From assembly GCA_964448045.1 (NCBI GenBank), contig CAYUVF010000032.1, positions 1-46,662 of the forward strand: a DNA stretch of 46,662 nt, read 5' to 3'. The position numbers and the translations under genes are program-made. The stretch comes from CAYUVF01 sp964448045 (GTDB taxonomy: Bacteria > Bacteroidota > Rhodothermia > Rhodothermales > Salinibacteraceae). The notes beneath the pieces are model-generated. The model was given only the letters and a program-made list of their open reading frames with translations. It was not told the DNA's origin and ran no database searches. The stretch's first letter is position 1; each line of letters begins with the position of its first letter. This document shows positions 23,954 through 32,580 of this stretch, one piece after another.

Positions 23954-24682
23954 ATGACCCCCCTGAATCTCGACCTCTTCGCTGGTGCCGCCTACGATGT
24001 GGAGCGCACGCAGTACCAGGTGCTCGGCGGTCTCCAGCAAGCGCGGAACGCCTTCGCCGACAACCGTGTCTACCCGCATCTGGCGCGGCTCGTCGAGCTG
24101 TACAAGGGCCTGCAAACGATCCTCGATCGATCCAGCAGTTTCCGGAACGCTCGGACGGGGGAGATCAAAAGCATCGACCTGGACAATCGGACGATCCAGT
24201 ATGAGTGGCCGGAGTTCGATCAGGACCAGATGGCAACGATTGAAGAGCTGATCCGCTGGGCCATTCCGCACATCCAGGAGACGATCGAGAAAGGGCGTGC
24301 GGTGTACGAGTTTGTCGAGGACAGCCTGGAGATGGAAGAAGTGGGTATCGTGCCCTCGTACGTCCAGGAAGGTTACATGCTGGTGCCGGATCGCAGCTCC
24401 GATCAGCTCCATGTGTTGCGGTATAGCCTGTCGATCTTCACGGATGCCGATGAGCGCTACCGCAGCCTGAAGACCGTGCACTGCAAGAGCATCGAGCAGC
24501 AGGGTGTCGACCGGCCGCCCAGCAGCATCAAGCTCACCCTCGTGGAGGAGCGGGAGGATCTGCCCAATCCGGCGACGTACTATTTCAATACGGATGTCGA
24601 CGTGCCGTACGAGCCGACGATGCTTCCGGTGGTGAAGCGCATGCTAATGCGCCATCTCCACGAGCACGGGGGCGTTGCCTGA
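23954..24682 (+). CDS. Conserved-looking protein of unknown function
   Basis: A 242-residue soluble protein with no signal peptide, membrane helix or motif that I recognise. Composition is ordinary and rich in E, D, R and Q. The first half is mostly helical in character (AYDVERTQYQVLGGLQQARN; then EELIRWAIPHIQETIEKGRA). The second half looks more beta-rich and ends near PYEPTMLPVVKRMLMRHLHE. It ends 15 bases from the convergent protoporphyrinogen oxidase gene. The even codon use and good length support a real gene; I cannot assign a role. Confidence 0.8.
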   Translation: MTPLNLDLFAGAAYDVERTQYQVLGGLQQARNAFADNRVYPHLARLVELYKGLQTILDRSSSFRNARTGEIKSIDLDNRTIQYEWPEFDQDQMATIEELIRWAIPHIQETIEKGRAVYEFVEDSLEMEEVGIVPSYVQEGYMLVPDRSSDQLHVLRYSLSIFTDADERYRSLKTVHCKSIEQQGVDRPPSSIKLTLVEEREDLPNPATYYFNTDVDVPYEPTMLPVVKRMLMRHLHEHGGVA

Positions 24683-24696
24683 GCGGCCCGGGACCG

Positions 24697-26085
24697 TTAC
24701 TGCGAGGAAGAGCCGAGGGCACGCAGGATACGCTGCGCGGCGCGATCGCCTGCGTCCATCGTATTGCCCACGGAGACGCCCTCGCGGTAGTTGCCCGCCA
24801 TCGCCAACTGCGGATGCCGCCTCTCCAGCGTGTCGAGCGTTGCCTTGACGTGAGCGTAGCCAACGGTGTACTGCGGGATGGCGTGGGACCACGAGACGTG
24901 GCGTACGAGAGCCGGGGTGCCGCGAACCCCGAGCAAGTCCGCCAGATCCTCCCGGATGAGCGGTACCAGCGTATCCCGCGCCGCGCCGCCCAGATCCGGA
25001 TTGCGTGCGCCCCCAATGAAGGTGGAGAGCAGCACCTGCCCGTCGGGGGCCCGGTCGGGGAAAAGGGAGGAGGTGAAGATGGTGCCCAGAATGCGATAGG
25101 CCGTTTCCACTTCGGGTACGAGCAGACCGAAGCCATCGAGTGGATGGGCGACGGCGTCGCGCTCGAAGCCCATCGCCACGACGCTCACCGGGGGGTACTG
25201 CACCTTCTTTAACGGCTTGAGGCTCACGACCGTCTCGAAATCGATTTGAGCGAGCCGGTGCAGGGGGAGCGTGCACACTACCGCATCGAAGGAACGCTCG
25301 GTCGTTGCGTTGTCCTCGGTGTGATGCGTCGTGATTATCCAGCGATCCGCTTTGGGATGGAGCCCGGTCACGGCGGTGAGGCGCTCAACGGCTGCTCCCA
25401 GGTGCGCGGTGAGCGCATCGGGGAGTTGCTGCAGCCCGTCGCGGAAGGAAAACATGCGGCGCGTTGACGGGTGCTTATCGGCGTGTGTGCGCCGATCGAA
25501 CAGGCCGCTGATCAGGCCCTTGAAGAGCGATCCATGCTCCGCTTCGAGGGAGTAGAGGCGTTCAAAGGCATGGCGCACGGACAGCCGCTCGGGGTCGCCG
25601 GCGAAGATGCCGCCGACGAAGGGATTCAGCCCGTAGTCGAGTACTTCCCGGCCGAGGCGCCGCCGGGCAAAGTGAGCGATGCTCTCGTCGTGCTCCGGGC
25701 CGCTGCTCCAAACGAGGGGCTCGGCCAGCAGGCGGAGTTTCGCGGAAGTCGAGAGGAGCGGCGTTGTGAGAAAGTCGGAGGGTGACATCGGGAGGGGATG
25801 CGGGGCGCCGTCGCGCACGACGTAGCGTGTCGCCGCGGCGGGATCGGCTTCGACGACATCCGCCATGAGTCCCAGTCGTTCCATCAGGCCCTCCATCAGC
25901 GGAGTGGATGACTGGATCGTGTTTGGCCCGTGCTCGATCAGGTAGCCGTCCATCCGCTCGGAGCGAATCTTGCCGCCGGTCCGATTCGAAGCTTCGAGAA
26001 CGGTGACATCTACCCCTTGGTGGTCGAGCTGATAGGCTGCCGTGAGGCCGGCAATACCGCCACCGAGAACCGCTACTGAGGCCAT
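24697..26085 (-). CDS. hemY: Protoporphyrinogen oxidase, HemY type
   Basis: A 462-residue FAD enzyme that converts protoporphyrinogen IX (or coproporphyrinogen III) to the porphyrin in haem synthesis. The dinucleotide-binding motif VAVLGGGIAGLTAAYQL starts at residue 4, followed by EASNRTGGKIRSE and EHGPNTIQSS, the last being typical of HemY. The C-terminus shows the usual GNYREGVSVGNTMDAG end near residue 440. ATG 26085 is chosen; a longer frame to 26223 would run into the divergent csbD-like gene. No other haem gene is near. Confidence 0.93.
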   Translation of the reverse strand: MASVAVLGGGIAGLTAAYQLDHQGVDVTVLEASNRTGGKIRSERMDGYLIEHGPNTIQSSTPLMEGLMERLGLMADVVEADPAAATRYVVRDGAPHPLPMSPSDFLTTPLLSTSAKLRLLAEPLVWSSGPEHDESIAHFARRRLGREVLDYGLNPFVGGIFAGDPERLSVRHAFERLYSLEAEHGSLFKGLISGLFDRRTHADKHPSTRRMFSFRDGLQQLPDALTAHLGAAVERLTAVTGLHPKADRWIITTHHTEDNATTERSFDAVVCTLPLHRLAQIDFETVVSLKPLKKVQYPPVSVVAMGFERDAVAHPLDGFGLLVPEVETAYRILGTIFTSSLFPDRAPDGQVLLSTFIGGARNPDLGGAARDTLVPLIREDLADLLGVRGTPALVRHVSWSHAIPQYTVGYAHVKATLDTLERRHPQLAMAGNYREGVSVGNTMDAGDRAAQRILRALGSSSQ

Positions 26086-26207
26086 ACAATCGCTGGGATA
26101 CCGATGAGCGAAGCGAAGAAAAGCGCCGCGGGCACAGGAAACTCGCAACGGACCGTATCTGTACCCTAAGGTGGTTCGATTGTTCAGAAAACGAAACGGA
26201 GGTACGT

Positions 26208-26402
26208 ATGGCGACGAAGGCAATGAACGAGAGCTGGCGGCGGGTTCGCGATCAAATCAAGTCCATCTGGAGCGATGCGGACTTCGACGATAAAGAGATG
26301 AAACGTGCACGTGGAGAAATGGACAAGATCGTCGGCCTGATCCACGACAAGACAGGCGAATCGCCGGAAGAGATCCGTCGCAAGATGAGCGCCATCATTT
26401 AG
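26208..26402 (+). CDS. CsbD-like small stress protein
   Basis: A 64-residue charged protein matching the CsbD pattern: an N-terminal W followed by a basic helix (ESWRRVRDQIKSIWSD), a D/E stretch, then GEMDKIVGLIHDKTGES and a basic end. CsbD-like proteins are general-stress proteins of unclear mechanism. A good Shine-Dalgarno sequence (CGGAGG) lies 7 bases upstream, unusual in this window and suggesting strong expression. It diverges from hemY and is followed by its own terminator. Confidence 0.8.
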   Translation: MATKAMNESWRRVRDQIKSIWSDADFDDKEMKRARGEMDKIVGLIHDKTGESPEEIRRKMSAII

Positions 26403-26447
26403 CCGCTGAACTTGCCCTGCGACGTATGCGGACCCTCCGCACTCACA

Positions 26448-26480
26448 CCTGCCTCGGCGTGCCGGGGCAGGCTTTTCTTT
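26448..26480 (+). terminator. Intrinsic terminator after the csbD-like gene
   Basis: CCTGCCTCGG pairs with CCGGGGCAGG (one G-U pair) around CGTG, followed by CTTTTCTTT. It lies 45 bases after the stop and isolates the small gene from the carboxylase gene. Confidence 0.85.
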
Positions 26481-26539
26481 GCCCGGATGGCGCGCTATTT
26501 TGCCTGCGCTGATCGCTTGAATTTAACCCCTTTGTGTGC

Positions 26540-28231
26540 ATGTCTGTGTCTGATGCTCCCCATACGCTTGGAACGCCCGCTTCGACCGATAGCTCGCGCT
26601 TCCAAGAACGCGCCGCCCATTACCGCGACCTCGTCGAGCAGATGAACGAGCGCGCCCGCCAGGTGCGCAAGGGGGGCGGCGAGAAACGCATGGAGCGCCA
26701 GCACAAGCGCGGCAAGATGACCGCGCGTGAGCGTATCGACTACGTGCTGGACGACCCCGACGACTTTACCGAGCTGGGGCTCTTTGCCGGTTACGAGATG
26801 TACGAAGAGGAGGGCGGCTGCCCATCCGGAGGCACGGTCATGGGTCTCGGGTGCATCAGCGATCGGCTGTGCATGGTCGTGGCGAACGATGCCACCGTGA
26901 AAGCCGGCGCGTGGTTTCCCATCACCGCGAAGAAGAATCTCCGCGCGCAGGAGATCGCGCTGGAAAATCACGTACCCATTGTCTACCTCGTCGACTCGGC
27001 CGGCGTTTACCTGCCGATGCAGGACGAAATTTTCCCCGACAAGGAGCACTTCGGGCGCATCTTTCGCAACAACGCACGGCTCTCCAGCCAGGGCATCCCG
27101 CAGATCGCTGCCATCATGGGCAGCTGCGTGGCCGGCGGCGCGTATCTACCGATTATGAGCGACGAGGCACTGATCGTCAACGGCACCGGGTCGGTCTTTC
27201 TCGCGGGGCCGTATCTGGTGAAAGCGGCCATTGGTGAGGATACGGATGCGGAGACGCTTGGCGGCGCGACAACGCACACGGAGATCTCGGGCGTGGCCGA
27301 TTACAAGGCCGAGGACGATGAAGAGTGCCTCGACACCGTGCGCGACCTGATCGACCATCTGGGCCCGCAGGAGCGCTTCGGCTTCGACCGGGCCGAGCCC
27401 GTCGATCCGTCCTACCCCACCGACGAAATCTACGGTATCATGCCGACGGGCAGTAACGCGCAGTACGAAATGCGCGACGTGCTTGCCCGCATCGTCGACG
27501 CTGGGTCGTGGACTGAGTACAAGGAAGGATACGGCAAAACCGTGCTTACCGGCTACGCCCGGATCGACGGGTGGAGCGTGGGCATCGTCGCGAATCAGCG
27601 GAGCGTCGTCCGCAAAAAGATGGATCACGAGTCGCGTGGCGAAATCCAGGTCGGCGGCGTCATTTACTCGGACGCGGCCGACAAAGCCGCACGCTTCATC
27701 ATGAACTGCAATCAGAAGCGGATTCCGCTCGTCTTCGTGCAGGACGTGACGGGCTTCATGGTTGGCAAGCGCGCCGAGCATGGCGGCATCATCAAGGACG
27801 GCGCAAAGATGGTCAACGCCGTGGCGAACTCGACCGTGCCCAAGTTCACCGTCGTCGTCGGCAACTCGTACGGCGCGGGCAACTACGCGATGTGCGGGCG
27901 GGCCTACGATCCGCGGCTCATCCTCGCCTGGCCGACCGCCAAGATCGCGGTCATGGGCGGCACGCAGGCGGCCAAAGTGCTCAAGCAGATTCAGGTGCGC
28001 AAGCTGGAGAAGCAGGGCAAAGAGCTGTCTGCGGACGAGGAGGAAGCGCTTCTGTCGTCGATTGAGGCCCGCTACGAGCAGCAAACGACGCCCTATTACG
28101 CTGCAGCGCGGTTGTGGGTGGATGAGCTGATTGACCCAACCGAAACGCGCCAGATGCTCTCGCGCGGCATCGAGATGGCGGATCTGAACCCGGAGAGGGA
28201 GCCATTCAACCTCGGTGTCATCCAGACGTAA
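26540..28231 (+). CDS. Acyl-CoA carboxylase beta subunit, methylcrotonyl-CoA carboxylase-like
   Basis: A 563-residue carboxyltransferase that moves CO2 from biotin to an acyl-CoA. The N-terminal carboxyltransferase half includes LVDSAGVYLPMQDEIFPD and GSCVAGGAYLP; the C-terminal half includes QDVTGFMVGKRAEHGG and NSYGAGNYAMCGRAYDPR. The latter is very like MCC beta of leucine breakdown. Substrate remains uncertain (methylcrotonyl, geranyl or propionyl type). No biotin carboxylase or biotin carrier gene lies nearby, so the alpha subunit must be elsewhere. ATG 26540 is preferred to GTG 26534. Confidence 0.9.
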   Translation: MSVSDAPHTLGTPASTDSSRFQERAAHYRDLVEQMNERARQVRKGGGEKRMERQHKRGKMTARERIDYVLDDPDDFTELGLFAGYEMYEEEGGCPSGGTVMGLGCISDRLCMVVANDATVKAGAWFPITAKKNLRAQEIALENHVPIVYLVDSAGVYLPMQDEIFPDKEHFGRIFRNNARLSSQGIPQIAAIMGSCVAGGAYLPIMSDEALIVNGTGSVFLAGPYLVKAAIGEDTDAETLGGATTHTEISGVADYKAEDDEECLDTVRDLIDHLGPQERFGFDRAEPVDPSYPTDEIYGIMPTGSNAQYEMRDVLARIVDAGSWTEYKEGYGKTVLTGYARIDGWSVGIVANQRSVVRKKMDHESRGEIQVGGVIYSDAADKAARFIMNCNQKRIPLVFVQDVTGFMVGKRAEHGGIIKDGAKMVNAVANSTVPKFTVVVGNSYGAGNYAMCGRAYDPRLILAWPTAKIAVMGGTQAAKVLKQIQVRKLEKQGKELSADEEEALLSSIEARYEQQTTPYYAAARLWVDELIDPTETRQMLSRGIEMADLNPEREPFNLGVIQT

Positions 28232-28265
28232 CCGACCCCAGCCGCCGGATCAATCTGCAGGTGCA

Positions 28266-28769
28266 ATGGACGAATCGACTCCCCAATCCGAACAGACCCC
28301 CGACGACTCGCGCGTCCGAAAGGCGTTGCGTAAAATCAACCCCGATTTTGTCAAGAAGGGGGCGAAGCGCGTCACCGAGAGCGACGTAGCGGAGATCGTC
28401 GAAAAAGCGGATACGATTGAGCGCCGCTTCAACCGCGACGGTCCGATGGGCCGGCTCGTGGAGGATGGGCAGCTGTTCCTGTCCCTCGTCAAGGACTACT
28501 GGCGCCGCGAATACCGCCACGTGCCGCGCTGGACCCTGACCGCGGTGGCGTTTTCGCTGCTGTACGTTCTCAACCCGATGGACCTGATTCCCGATGCGTT
28601 ACCGGGCGTCGGGTTGGTCGATGATGCGGCCGTTCTCTCGCTCACCCTGCTGATGGTCGAGCAAGACCTCTACGATTACAAGCGCTGGAAAGCGCAGCAG
28701 AATGTGGATCGTGGGGCCCTCCGGAAGGGCTCCGACGACGCCTCGGATAGAGGAGTCACGACATCGTAA
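28266..28769 (+). CDS. YkvA/DUF1232 family membrane-associated protein
   Basis: A 167-residue protein with a charged N-terminal half and a conserved DUF1232 core at about residues 95-135 (LYVLNPMDLIPDALPGVGLVDD), whose PxDLIPD motif defines the family. One or two hydrophobic helices surround the motif. The function of the family is unknown. It starts 34 bases after the carboxylase gene and is likely co-transcribed. ATG 28266 is chosen; the upstream frame extension overlaps the previous stop region. Confidence 0.85.
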   Translation: MDESTPQSEQTPDDSRVRKALRKINPDFVKKGAKRVTESDVAEIVEKADTIERRFNRDGPMGRLVEDGQLFLSLVKDYWRREYRHVPRWTLTAVAFSLLYVLNPMDLIPDALPGVGLVDDAAVLSLTLLMVEQDLYDYKRWKAQQNVDRGALRKGSDDASDRGVTTS

Positions 28770-28865
28770 TGGTCCGGGGATGCGCGAAAGCGCGCCAATT
28801 GCTACCGTGAGTAGGCAGCGGGGCTTACGATGTGCACCCGCCCCCTGAAAGCAGTTCTATTTCGA

Positions 28866-29531
28866 ATGAGCAGAGCGATGAGCATTCCCGACGGCGAAGC
28901 ACGACAAACTGAGGCGGAGGAACTGGCGAATAGCCTCACGCACGGCATTGGCTTTCTCCTGAGCGTAGTTGGGTGGACGGCGCTGCTGATTCTGGCTTAT
29001 CTCTTTGGCGATACCTGGCATCTGCTGAGTTGCGGCATCTACGGCGGCACGCTCGTCTTTCTGTACGGGGCCTCGACGCTCTATCACAGCGCCCGCACGC
29101 CCCGCTATAAACGCATGCTCCGCGTCGTCGATCACATTGCCATCTTCCTGCTGATTGCGGGCTCGTACACCCCCTTCGCGATGGGCGTGCTCCGGGACGG
29201 TTTGGCCTGGACGGTCCTCGCCATCGTGTGGGGGATCGCCCTGGTCGGGCTTCTCTTCAAAGCCTTCTCGGCGAACCGTTTTCATGGATGGACGGCCGCG
29301 CTGTACGTCGCGATGGGCTGGCTCGGCGTGATTCTGATTGAACCGATGTACGAGGTGCTGCCGATCGGAGCGCTGTTATGGCTCGTGGCGGGCGGGCTGG
29401 CGTACACCACCGGCATTATCTTCTACGGCTGGCACTCGCTGCCGTACAGCCACGCGATCTGGCATGTATTTGTCCTTGCCGGGAGCGTTTTCCACTACAT
29501 CGCCGTGGTGCTATACGTGCTGCCGCTCTGA
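28866..29531 (+). CDS. Hemolysin III family (PAQR-like) membrane protein
   Basis: A 221-residue protein with about seven transmembrane helices. The family signature is clear: EELANSLTHGIGFLLS near the start, STLYHSARTPRYK, VDHIAIFLLIAGSYTPFAMG in the middle and SHAIWHVFVLAGSVFHYIAV at the end. The S/H/D/HxxxH residues form the putative metal site of the PAQR superfamily. Despite the name, a haemolytic role is not established for most members. ATG 28830 and ATG 28878 are alternative starts. It converges on the MBL-fold gene with 6 bases between the stops. Confidence 0.88.
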   Translation: MSRAMSIPDGEARQTEAEELANSLTHGIGFLLSVVGWTALLILAYLFGDTWHLLSCGIYGGTLVFLYGASTLYHSARTPRYKRMLRVVDHIAIFLLIAGSYTPFAMGVLRDGLAWTVLAIVWGIALVGLLFKAFSANRFHGWTAALYVAMGWLGVILIEPMYEVLPIGALLWLVAGGLAYTTGIIFYGWHSLPYSHAIWHVFVLAGSVFHYIAVVLYVLPL

Positions 29532-29537
29532 TCTCGA

Positions 29538-30302
29538 TCAGATGGGATACGACGCGCCTTCAGCGCCCAGCTCCGTCGCGCCGAAGAGGGTCTGCGCGTG
29601 GGCCAGTGCGTTCGTCTTATCGCCGGGAGGCAGGTGCACCAGAATAAGGCGCTCGGCGCCCGCTCGCCGGGCAATCTCCGCTGCTTCTTGGGCCGTCGAG
29701 TGACCGTCGTAGTCGCCGTTGGCCTCGTGCACCAGGATGTTAGCGTTGCGAGCGAGTTCCACGACCGCGTCGCACGGATCGGTGTCGCACGAATAGGCGA
29801 CGACGCGGCCCGACGGCCTGTGCTCCGTCCGCAAGCCTACGTTGGGCGTATCGCCATGCTCGACAGGTGCTGACGTAATGTGCCACGGATCTGACCCCCA
29901 CATCACGGCACCGGATTCGTGCGCTACCGTATGCCACTCGATGGGCGGTAGATCCCAGTCCGCGGTGATGAGGCTGAAGGCATCGAACGTCCGCTTCGCC
30001 TGGTCGAGTGCGGGCGCGATGCCGTGGACGGGCAGCGGGCGCTCACGTCCGGCCAGCCAGATTTTCTCCATAAACAGCGGAAAGCCGCTCACGTGATCGG
30101 GGTGGGCGTGGGTCAGGATTAGCCCGGCGACGTCGTCGAACGATCCGTCCGCCGCGAGGAAGCGCTGGAGGACGTCCGCGCCGCAGTCAACGAGCACGGT
30201 CGAAGGACCCTCCGCCGCAAAATCCGAAAAGCCGAGCATGGTCGTCGTGCGGTGCGGATCGCTCACGGCGGCGCCGGTGCCAAGGAGATGAAGCGTAGGC
30301 AT
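29538..30302 (-). CDS. MBL-fold metal-dependent hydrolase, RNase Z-like
   Basis: A 254-residue metallo-beta-lactamase fold protein. It opens with the RNase Z/ElaC-like strand LHLLGTGAAVSDPHRTTT and has the metal-binding HAHPDH motif at about residue 64, then later SCDTDPCDAV (aspartate ligand), HEAN and ILVHLPPG. True tRNase Z has further substrate elements that I do not see here, so this is better described as a related hydrolase of unknown substrate. It follows the polyprenyl synthase gene on the same strand, about 80 bases downstream. Confidence 0.85.
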   Translation of the reverse strand: MPTLHLLGTGAAVSDPHRTTTMLGFSDFAAEGPSTVLVDCGADVLQRFLAADGSFDDVAGLILTHAHPDHVSGFPLFMEKIWLAGRERPLPVHGIAPALDQAKRTFDAFSLITADWDLPPIEWHTVAHESGAVMWGSDPWHITSAPVEHGDTPNVGLRTEHRPSGRVVAYSCDTDPCDAVVELARNANILVHEANGDYDGHSTAQEAAEIARRAGAERLILVHLPPGDKTNALAHAQTLFGATELGAEGASYPI

Positions 30303-30382
30303 GGCAAGGAACGATGGATGCGTAGCGAATACCGATCAGCGATAGACAGGATACCCATGCGCTCGCCCAAAATCGACCGGTC

Positions 30383-31447
30383 TCAGCGGGTGCGCTGCAC
30401 GGTGAACTGTACGAGGTCGAGCAACGCCGTGCGGGCCTCGGTGGGCTCGGCGTCCAGGAGGAGCGCCCGCGCTTCATCGGCAAAGCCCGTCATCTGCTCG
30501 CGTGCGTACGCGAGACCCCCCTGCTCGGTCACAAAGTTCTTTACAGTCTGCAGGTCCTCGGCACTTTTCTGATCTTTGCGGACGATCTTCATGATGCGCC
30601 GCCGCTCGCGCCATCCAACCTGTTGGAGCGAGTAAATGAGCGGAAGCGTCATCTTCTTTTCCTGCAGATCGATGCCAATGGGCTTACCGATGTCGTCGGC
30701 ACCGAAGTCAAACAGGTCGTCGCGGATCTGGAAGGCGAGTCCCAGCTTTTCGCCCATGGTGCGCATCCGTTCGATGACAGCTTCATCATCGGTGGCGCTT
30801 AGCGCGCCGCTCGTGGTGCAGGCAGCAATTAGTGACGCCGTCTTATCCGAGATGATCTGGAAGTACGTTTCCTCGTCGATGTCGAGCAGGCGTGACTTTT
30901 CGATTTGCAGGAGCTCCCCTTCGCTCATCCGGCGGACGGCGTCGGAGAGTGCGTGCAGGATAGTGTAGTCCTGGTGGTCGAGCGAGAGGAGAAGGCCTCG
31001 GCTCAGGAGAAAATCGCCCAGAAGCACCGCGATTTTGTTCTTCCACAGCGCATTGATCGAGAACATGCCGCGCCGGCGTTCGGCGTCGTCGACCACATCG
31101 TCGTGAACGAGCGTTGCCGTGTGCAGCAGCTCGACCAGCGCGGCGGCGCGGTAGCTCGTTTCGGAGACCCCTCCGTATACTTTCGCGGTAAGCAGCACCA
31201 GCATCGGACGGATGCGCTTGCCTTTCTGCCGGAGGACGTACTGCGTCACTTTATCCAGCAGCCCGACATCAGAGCGCATGTACTCGCGGAAGTAGCTGCG
31301 GAAGTCGTCCAGTTCCGCTTCGATCGGCGCGCGGATGTCGTCGAGCGTAATGGGGCGTTGCGTATCGGCTTCCACCGCACCAGGCTCGCCGTCGCGGTCG
31401 GCGGGGCGAGATGGAGCGTCGGACGTGGTGGAAGGCGAGCTGGCCAT
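30383..31447 (-). CDS. ispB: Long-chain polyprenyl diphosphate synthase
   Basis: A 354-residue trans-isoprenyl diphosphate synthase. Conserved features are GKRIRPMLVLL, the first aspartate-rich motif LVHDDVVDD (about residue 115) and the second QIRDDLFDF near 250, followed by GKPIGIDLQEKKMTLPLI. The small residues before the first aspartate motif suit a long product such as the menaquinone side chain. The symbol follows the octaprenyl enzyme; the exact chain length is not readable. ATG 31447 avoids a seven-residue extension. Confidence 0.9.
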   Translation of the reverse strand: MASSPSTTSDAPSRPADRDGEPGAVEADTQRPITLDDIRAPIEAELDDFRSYFREYMRSDVGLLDKVTQYVLRQKGKRIRPMLVLLTAKVYGGVSETSYRAAALVELLHTATLVHDDVVDDAERRRGMFSINALWKNKIAVLLGDFLLSRGLLLSLDHQDYTILHALSDAVRRMSEGELLQIEKSRLLDIDEETYFQIISDKTASLIAACTTSGALSATDDEAVIERMRTMGEKLGLAFQIRDDLFDFGADDIGKPIGIDLQEKKMTLPLIYSLQQVGWRERRRIMKIVRKDQKSAEDLQTVKNFVTEQGGLAYAREQMTGFADEARALLLDAEPTEARTALLDLVQFTVQRTR

Positions 31448-31548
31448 AAAGCAACTTTCAGAAATCATTGAAACGCCGGGTAACTATACGCACCCCGGCG
31501 TACAAAAGTTTACTGCACAACAAAGCGGATCGGGCGGCCGAAATCCAG

Positions 31549-32580
31549 TCAGGGTTGGCCGAACTGGTACGAGCCCCGTCGCAAGAGGATGAGGAAAAAA
31601 GGCACCCCGCAGAGGCTGGTAAGAATTCCCACGGGAAGCTCTTGGGCGGGCAGCAAGGTGCGGGCCGCGACATCGGCCCAACAGAGAAAGATGGCGCCGA
31701 CGAGGAAGCTGTACGGCACCAGTCGCCGATGGGCCACGCCCGTGGTCAACCGCACGGCATGTGGCACGATTAGCCCGACGAACCCAATGGCGCCGGACGA
31801 GGCGACGAGCGTGCCCGTCACCAGCGCTGCCAATCCGATGAGCAGCCGCTTGATCCGCTCCACCCGCATCCCGAGGCTGTGGGCCGGCTCCTCGCCCATC
31901 AGCAGCATATCCAGCGGGCGCGCCATGGCCGTCAGCAGAAACAGCCCGAAGGCCGTCGTGAGGGCGGGTAGGGGCAGCTCGTTCCACTGGGCGCCGCTCA
32001 GCGAGCCGAGCAGCCAGAACAGCACCGCACGGAGCTTATCCGGCTCGGGGGAGGAGAAGGTGATGAACGATGTGACCGAGGACATCAGGGCAGACATGGC
32101 GACGCCCGCGAGCAGCAAACGGGCGACCGAGACGTGTGCGTTCTGCCGGGCAATCAGATAGACCACCGTGATGGCCAGCAGTCCGCCGAGGAAGGCGGCC
32201 AGCGGCATGGAAAGCGCGCGCGAGAGGAGCGGGTGCAGAAAGCCCAGATAAAACAGCGAGGCCCCGGCGGAGGCCCCGCTGGAGATGCCCAAAATATACG
32301 GCTCGGCCAGTGGATTGCGCACGAGGGCCTGCATGGCGACTCCGACGATGGAGAGGCCTCCCCCCACAAGGCACGCGAGCAAGGCCCGCGGCATACGCAG
32401 CCGCCATACGATCCGGTCGATGGTGCCATCGGGCGCTGTGCCGAGGCCAGCCAGGTGATAGCCGAGCACGCCATACACATCGGCGAGGCCCACCTCGGCA
32501 CTTCCCACGGCCACGGATGCGCCGACCGAAAAGACCACGAGGGCCACCAGTCCTACTCCCACGCTCCCCGTCCGGCTCAT
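31549..32580 (-). CDS. FecCD/BtuC-type ABC transporter permease
   Basis: A 343-residue permease with about nine to ten transmembrane helices. It has family motifs RLPR-like RLRMPRALLACLVGGGLSIV, NPLAEPYILGISSGASAGA and the EEPAHSLGMRVERIKR coupling loop, then GFVGLIVPHAVRL. Such permeases import cobalamin, haem or ferric siderophores. Its ATG overlaps the stop of the binding-protein gene by 4 bases (ATGA). No ATPase gene follows; the next gene on this strand is the polyprenyl synthase. The substrate cannot be decided. Confidence 0.92.
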   Translation of the reverse strand: MSRTGSVGVGLVALVVFSVGASVAVGSAEVGLADVYGVLGYHLAGLGTAPDGTIDRIVWRLRMPRALLACLVGGGLSIVGVAMQALVRNPLAEPYILGISSGASAGASLFYLGFLHPLLSRALSMPLAAFLGGLLAITVVYLIARQNAHVSVARLLLAGVAMSALMSSVTSFITFSSPEPDKLRAVLFWLLGSLSGAQWNELPLPALTTAFGLFLLTAMARPLDMLLMGEEPAHSLGMRVERIKRLLIGLAALVTGTLVASSGAIGFVGLIVPHAVRLTTGVAHRRLVPYSFLVGAIFLCWADVAARTLLPAQELPVGILTSLCGVPFFLILLRRGSYQFGQP

